From: Brienomyrus brachyistius
Taxonomy: Eukaryota; Chordata; Actinopteri; Osteoglossiformes; Mormyridae
Assembly: GCF_023856365.1 (NCBI RefSeq)
Contig: NC_064540.1
Coordinates: 4,337,501 to 4,401,500 of the forward strand
DNA: 64,000 nucleotides
Direction: 5' to 3'
Within the stretch, counting starts at the first letter, position 1. Every line of letters begins with the position of its first letter. The translations under genes were made by a program, and so were the position numbers. This document shows, piece by piece, positions 58,636 through 64,000 of this stretch. The notes under the pieces were generated by a model, which made no database searches, was not told the DNA's origin, and was given only the letters and a program-made list of their open reading frames with translations.

Positions 58636-59113
58636 CAGTAAAATCCATTATAGTTATAGTGGACTTGCTTATCGTCTATAACGGATGAAGTCTTCTGGTC
58701 TGTGCGCCTTTAAGAAAACGCAGAAAAAGCATCGGATATAGCGAACTCACATATAACGGAATTTCGCTTATAACGGACAAACAATTTGGTCCCCAGGGCC
58801 GCTTTTAGCTGTAGTTTTGTTCGCTATAACGGACATGCAGCTCCGCCTACAAGGCGCGTGGCGTGCCGGTGATATATAGCGCAGATATGGAGTCGGGATT
58901 ATTAATAGTCACACATCTGGTCAGGTAAAGTTGTATTACTACATGTACAATATAATAATCTATAACACACATGTGTCTGCTGGGGTGTGGCATGAGTAAA
59001 TGGTGTCCTGTAGTTGTGTTCTGGGCATACAGCAACTCTGGTTATAACGGACTTTGGATATAACGGACTGTTTTGCCAGGTCCCTTGAAGTCCGTTATAA
59101 CTGGATTTTACTG
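58636..59113 (-). mobile_element. Second pogo/Tigger-like MITE, 478 bp
   Basis: Ends CAGTAAAATCCATTATAGTT and the inverse of CAGTAAAATCCAGTTATAAC. Left flank TA, right flank TT (a decayed TA). The whole element aligns with 27812-28415 in reverse, for example GGGCCGCTTTTAGCTGTAGT and GTAGTTGTGTTCTGGGCATA. It lacks about 125 bp of the other copy's interior. Confidence 0.85.
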
Positions 59114-60032
59114 TTCAACTTCATGCTGCCACCCCTCAAATGAATGCATATGTGTTTGACATGCACGTTCATCGGTGACAGAGACGCATTTATTAACCCC
59201 AAAACAACTTTAAAACTGGGAAGCAACATACAGCTATATTAAGTGCGACAAACTTTATAGGGCGAACACTCAGCCAAAGGGACCACATAATAAAAGGATG
59301 AGAAGGAGTTGGAAGCCTATTTAGTTACAGGAGTGGAGATGGATTCGACAAGACTATGGATTGGAATGAAAAAAAATGTACAGAGAAACAGAAGGGGTAC
59401 TTTCTTAAATGGGCTACAGTGGGGGCCGGGTTGGAGATTAGGCTTTGGGGGTCACAAGAGAAACAACTTATTCCTTAATCTCATCTCCTGGATTAGCTCC
59501 ACCCTGCCCCAGGTCAGCCAAAGCCCATTAAACAGTGATGGTTTTGCATTAAAACTGGGAAACTGTAAGCACTCCATAGGCACTGCCACTTAGACACGGG
59601 CTCACAGAGAGCCCGGCTTCCACTAAATACATTTCCTGGCTTCAAACAACAGAACGATAAATAAAGTGACAGGAAGGTCGCTTGTTAAGTGAACCTGCAT
59701 GTTCCTCAAGGAAAACTGCAAGTAGCCGGAGCACAGCTGCTTCCACAGAGGTGGTGCGGACATCATGCCTTCAGCACGGCAATAACTGCCCAAGCAGCAT
59801 GGGCCACAAAAGAAATATATATAGTGGTGTAGTATAATTCAAACTAATGATACAATAACATTGCCAGCAGTCATTTTTTGCTTGTATATTGTATACATGG
59901 GCTCACGTGTAGACGTATAATCCCAAAAATGACTGTAATAGGCCAAAGGGGTTTAAGGGGCTCGATTTTGTGACTCCCAGTGCAAATGTTACCTAAATGA
60001 TGTCCATCCGAATCTCTCAACCTATAGGAGTA
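59114..60032. other. Unannotated DNA
   Basis: No supported feature. Confidence 0.5.
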
Positions 60033-60033
60033 A

Positions 60034-60322
60034 TATCCATCCATCCTGAAACAGTGAAACACTAACAGTGTCTGGGATCCATCCCAGAATGCACAGGGGC
60101 ACTCGCAGCATGGAAACGCCAGTCTATCATTAGGCATACAGTTACACGGAGAAGTGCACACTGGATCATTTAGAGATGCCAGTCTGGCTAAACCGAATGC
60201 CGTCGGGCCATGGAAAAGCATCAGAACACCTACAAAAAAATCCAATAAACATGCGCAATCCAGACACAAATCCAGTCCGTATCCTCAAGTCACGACTTTA
60301 CCTTCTGTGCCACCAAGCTGTC
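60034..60322 (-). repeat. Old V-SINE copy
   Basis: Tail side ATCCATCCATCCTGAAACAG, then GGGATCCATCCCAGAATGCA, CAATCCAGACACAAATCC, and a head-side end CTGTGCCACCAAGCTGTCC. Strongly diverged. Confidence 0.65.
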
Positions 60323-61404
60323 CATATGAGAATGATATTTTGTTTTCCGTTTGAACGTATTATTACTGATTTAAGCTATGAAAAAAAAAACAGAAGAATA
60401 TATTGCTAATGAGGTTTAACATAACGTGGGGAGAGACATACAGGAATAAGCAGTCAAATTATGATGCAGTTCCACCTACACACATTCTTCCTGCAAGTAC
60501 ATTAAACAAACATTTACCTCATTAAAACTTTAGAGGTAAATGCCACATCATCCCTGTTTTCAAAGCATTTAAATTCATTGCAAATAGCTCAAAAATGACT
60601 ATTATGCATACATAGTTTAACAGGTGGTGTTTTCTGCTTATGGTTGCGATTTCGGTGCATACTATTTACATCACTTCCTTTTATTAATGTAAAAAAATGT
60701 TCTTCGTAACAGAAGTAAATTGAGCTTCTGTTAAAGGGTTTAGGTCTCTGTGTTTGCAGCACTGCTGTCCTTCCCAGGCACCACCACCTTCATCAAGCAC
60801 TGCTTGAATTGGATCTAGGAACACCTAGATCCGTCGTTAGTGTGGGCAGCTGAGTCGGTGTCACCATCAAGTCCAGCTGTGCCCCCACTAGCTGATCGAG
60901 CACATTCCCATAATTGCGCTCACCACAACAACCACAAATAGGTTTTGCTAATTGTTTCATGTTTATCATGCCCAGGGGGCAGAAGATGACAGCTGGACTG
61001 TAAGGTTTTTTTCCCTCCCCCCTGAATAATACAAAATAATTAAAACCAGTATGTAGGTGGAATTGAAAAATACCTTCACACTTAAAAGAACTATTATGAA
61101 CTATTAAAAAAAATATTTAGAACTTTGAAGGAATTTATAGTCTTACATCACAATGTTCTGTAGTGTTGTTGGCTTAGTTTAAAAGTGTTCCATTTCCATT
61201 TGAACGTAGGCAGCTGAAGGTTAGACTGGGCTGAAATGGCTAAAACATAAATAGCCATGCTGACAGATCTGTTTTTCACCCGCTGTTTTACTTTTCTTCT
61301 TTCTGCCACAATTTTTTCCCCCCTTGATATGCAGCCGTCCCTCTATCTCCTAGCTACTTCTCTTGGTAGGGCCAGTGGATACGACTCATAAAATTTTTTT
61401 CAAT
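60323..61404. other. Unannotated DNA
   Basis: Contains a 9-bp-arm perfect palindrome with a 4-nt loop at 60811-60832 (GGATCTAGG...CCTAGATCC). No other feature. Confidence 0.45.
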
Positions 61405-61442
61405 TGAAAAAGTCTTTTCAATTATTTGCGTTAATTCAGCTT

Positions 61443-61803
61443 GTGGGGCGGCATGGTGGTGCAGTGGTTAGCACTGTCGCCTCACACCTCTGGGACGCGG
61501 GTTCGAGTCTCCGCCTGGGTCACATGTGTGCGGAGTTTGCATGTTCTCCCCGTGTCGTCGTGGGGTTTCCTCCGGGTACTCCGGTTTCCCCCCACAGTCC
61601 AAAAACATGCTGAGGCTAATTGGAGTTGCTGAATTGCCCGTAGGTGTGCATGTGTGAGTGAATGGTGTGTGAGTGTGCCCTGCGATGGGCTGGCCCCCCA
61701 TCCTGGGTTGTTCCCTGCCTCGTGCCCATTGATTCCGGGATAGGCTCCGGACCCCCCGCGACCCAATAGGATAAGCGGTTTGGGAAGTGGATGGTGGATG
61801 GAT
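61443..61803 (+). repeat. Young V-SINE copy A of a pair
   Basis: Full length: GGGGCGGCATGGTGGTGCAG (box A), GGGTTCGAGTCTCC (box B), intact core, CAATAGGATAAGCGGTTTGG and a GGAT-type tail. Shares subfamily bases with the 27.4-kb copy. Flanked on both sides by the same ~37-bp sequence (61406-61442 and 61804-61840). Confidence 0.93.
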
Positions 61804-61840
61804 GAAAAAGTCTTTTCAATTATTTGCGTTAATTCAGCTT

Positions 61841-62192
61841 GTGGGGCGGCATGGTGGTACAGTGGTTAGCACTGTTGCCTCACACCTCTGGGACCCAGGT
61901 TATCCGCCTGGGTTACGTGTGTGGAGTTTGCATGTTCTCCCCATGTCGTCGTGGGGTTTCTTCCGGGTACTCCGGTTTCCCCCCACAGTCCAAAAACATG
62001 CTGAGGCTAATTGGAGTTGCTAAATTGCCCGTAGGTGTGCATGTGTGAGTGACTGGTGTGTGAATGTGCCCTGCGATGGGCTGGCCCCCCATCCTGGGTT
62101 GTTCCGTGCCCAGTGCTTCCGGGATAGGCTCCGGACCCCCCGCGACCCAGTAGGATAGGCGGTTTGGAAAATGGATAGATGGATGGATGGAA
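61841..62192 (+). repeat. Older V-SINE copy B of the pair
   Basis: Same family, but with a box A change (TGGTACAG), a deletion through box B (CCCAGGTTATCCGCCTGGG), a short deletion at CCGTGCCCAGTGC, and about 20 differences from copy A overall. Ends in (GGAT)n. The right flank AATTTACTTGT resembles the left flank AATTCAGCTTGT, a possible decayed target duplication. Confidence 0.9.
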
Positions 62193-63470
62193 TTTACTTG
62201 TAGTTTTACATTAAAATGAAAACAAAACCTTTCAGGTATTGACAGCGTGAAACTTAGTTATTAGAAAAAGCCCACCAGCAGATACCAGATTTTACTTTGT
62301 TTTGATTGCTGTGACTGTACTCGTGTCCCATGTACCCGCTTCACGTCATCTTCCGTTGTCAAAGACCAGTCCAATACCAAGAACAGAAGTACAAAAGATG
62401 GTGAAAATCCCTGGATGTCGTTCTTACTCCTCCCCAAATATCAGGATACACTGGTTGCAGCTTCGCCGAACAAGACCAATCCCATGATTCGTTACGCCAC
62501 AAGTTCGTTCTTGGAAGGCAAGATAGCAAGACATGTACGGCCTTCGCATTCTTCATATTGAGATTCACCCAGTGTTTGATTTACTGTCATTTTTATGCAC
62601 AGGTCTGCACTTTTTTATTCCCCTAATCTAATTTTGTTTGGTCTGTTCTTTGTTCCCTCCTGATGCAGCGTGGGTGTCAGAAGGTTCAGATATGATCATA
62701 CAAGTACACAGCCCGGCAACCAATGTTTATTATAATAACAAACAAAACTCCCACATAAAAAGAAAACCACCATCACCTCTCCCCCAAAACAACAAATTAA
62801 ATCCACATAGGAAAAATAGCAGCATTTTCCAAATGCTTGACGGGAAAAACAATTCAGGTGTTGAACATCCTTTTCAGACGTCTCGTTCACAGAGCTGAGG
62901 GCATTCTCTGTTACAATCACCCTCTCCTGTTTGCAAAGCCCTTTCTGTGCCTGACGTGCACCCAGGTGTCCTTTCTTTGTATGAGGGCTGAGAACAAATA
63001 TATGCTCCGTATTTACCCCACCCCGCCCTGCTACGTTCTTCCCATTTTTATGCTACTTTATTAGCATGGGGGGTGGGGCTGTAACTGCACTGCAATCCCC
63101 TGCTTTGCATTATGTCTCAGGCACTCTTTAGAAACTAAACTATGAAAATAATTTAAGTTTCCTTTGACTGGTTTATACAGAACTGTGCACGTTTCAGATC
63201 AAACTGAATACTGTTTCATTATGCACCTTTTCTTGCTGACTAAGGTAGAATGAACTTGTGAGTTTTCTTGTTTTTTGGTCAGTTAACCATGCCACTTTAT
63301 AAGAACGATCATATTTTGAAAAACAGGTTAATATTCAACAGATTAGCTAGCTATTCAAAAGGAAACGACATGTGATACAAAGAATGTTTAATGTTCATGA
63401 CTTTTCATTGAATTAAACTACTCATATATAAATTCAATAAATATAATGAATTTTCGTGGCCCTGTACTAG
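62193..63470. other. Unannotated DNA
   Basis: No supported feature. Confidence 0.45.
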
Positions 63471-63498
63471 ATGAATGGATGGATGGATGGATGGATGT
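63471..63498. repeat. (GGAT)n simple repeat
   Basis: Tetranucleotide run of the type that ends V-SINEs, without a visible SINE body. Confidence 0.9.
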
Positions 63499-63499
63499 A

Positions 63500-63909
63500 C
63501 TGTATCCTGCCCAGAAAGACCCGCAGAGCCGAATAGAGGCAACCAGGTTTATTAGGGGTTAAGCAAGGGGGGGTTGTGAGTCGTATCCAAGTCATCGCCA
63601 GAAATCAGAAGCCAGAACGTGATTCGAGGTCGTCGTCGCGGGAAGGGATGCCGAGGGTCGAAAAGCCAGGGGGTCAGTCCAGAGACACGGAAGACGAACA
63701 CAGGGGAGCCCAAGGGGGGCTTCACAGGGAGGGCAGATGGGCAGGAGGGCAGGCAGGAGTTGCGGGAGGAGTGTGTAGGGCCAGGAAGGCGGAACGCAAC
63801 TGGGGAAACGACAAAAAGTGGAGAGTAACAATATCTCGCACTAGCTTAAGTAAGGTGGTCTCCATTTGTTTCTGCCGATTGTCGCCAATCACGTGAGGTG
63901 GGCGTGGCA
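63500..63909 (-). repeat. LTR-like module C
   Basis: On the minus strand: GCCACGCCCACCTCACGTGA-TTGGCGACAATC, CTTACTTAAGCTAG, a GC-rich body, then CCTAATAAACCTGGTTGCCT and CTGGGCAGGATACAGTAC. The order (GC box/CCAAT-like, TTTAAG-like word, AATAAA, end) follows modules A, B and D. The GC-rich body leaves ORFs open on both strands, without domains. Confidence 0.45.
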
Positions 63910-64000
63910 GATGGATGGATGGACATTTAAATGTTTTACATTTTTATAGTTTTGTTATATTACCTTAGCTGACATTACCATCGACATGAAATATTGTTTA

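Noticed and set aside
61444..61520. tRNA gene suggested by box A and box B
   Set aside because: The boxes are the internal pol III promoter of a V-SINE head; no acceptor-stem pairing or anticodon arm is visible.
62302..62487. Short ORF beginning near a MVKIPGCRS-like peptide, considered as a THAP zinc finger
   Set aside because: The C2CH spacing and downstream signature residues are not present.

Overview
This window looks like vertebrate nuclear DNA from a ray-finned (teleost) fish. It has no recognisable host exon, tRNA, rRNA or CRISPR array, and no bacterial operon structure. The fish assignment rests on its repeats: many copies of a V-SINE-superfamily element (tRNA-like head, strongly conserved core, (GGAT)n tail), tRNA SINEs with L2-type tails, a 5'-truncated L2-like LINE with an open reverse-transcriptase frame, TA-flanked Tc1/mariner and pogo/Tigger-like DNA elements, 8-bp-TSD hAT miniature elements, and abundant CA/TG microsatellites. 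The species cannot be fixed from sequence alone.

Layout. 1-7 kb: unique AT-rich DNA with an inverted-repeat pair, a short 91-bp tandem repeat and a GC-rich block. 7-13 kb: one young V-SINE, one old one, a hAT fragment and AT-balanced unique DNA. 13.6-15.9 kb: a CCAAT-rich repeat fragment and the L2-like LINE (minus strand), the only substantial coding sequence. 16.7-25 kb: V-SINEs, a pogo-like 5' end, a hairpin MITE and a hAT MITE. 26.5-28.8 kb: a transposon nest, in which a Tc1-like deletion derivative carries a V-SINE, a TA-flanked pogo-like MITE and a tRNA SINE. 29.8-37.2 kb: old DNA transposons, LTR-like promoter/polyA modules, a TG-embedded MITE and another pogo-like element. 37-49 kb: mostly unique sequence, plus a 19 x 19-bp minisatellite that appears to have grown inside a V-SINE core. 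49-63 kb: a 93-bp-arm palindrome, hAT MITEs, the second TG-embedded MITE, a Tigger-like element with a transposase N-terminal stub, the second pogo-like MITE, a V-SINE pair with identical upstream flanks, and a final retroelement-like module.

No genes act together here. The biology is transposition history: autonomous families (L2, Tc1, pogo/Tigger, hAT) are represented by fragments or deletion products, beside SINEs and MITEs that would depend on them. Several unique AT-balanced blocks could be conserved regulatory sequence of a gene desert, but this cannot be shown without alignment.
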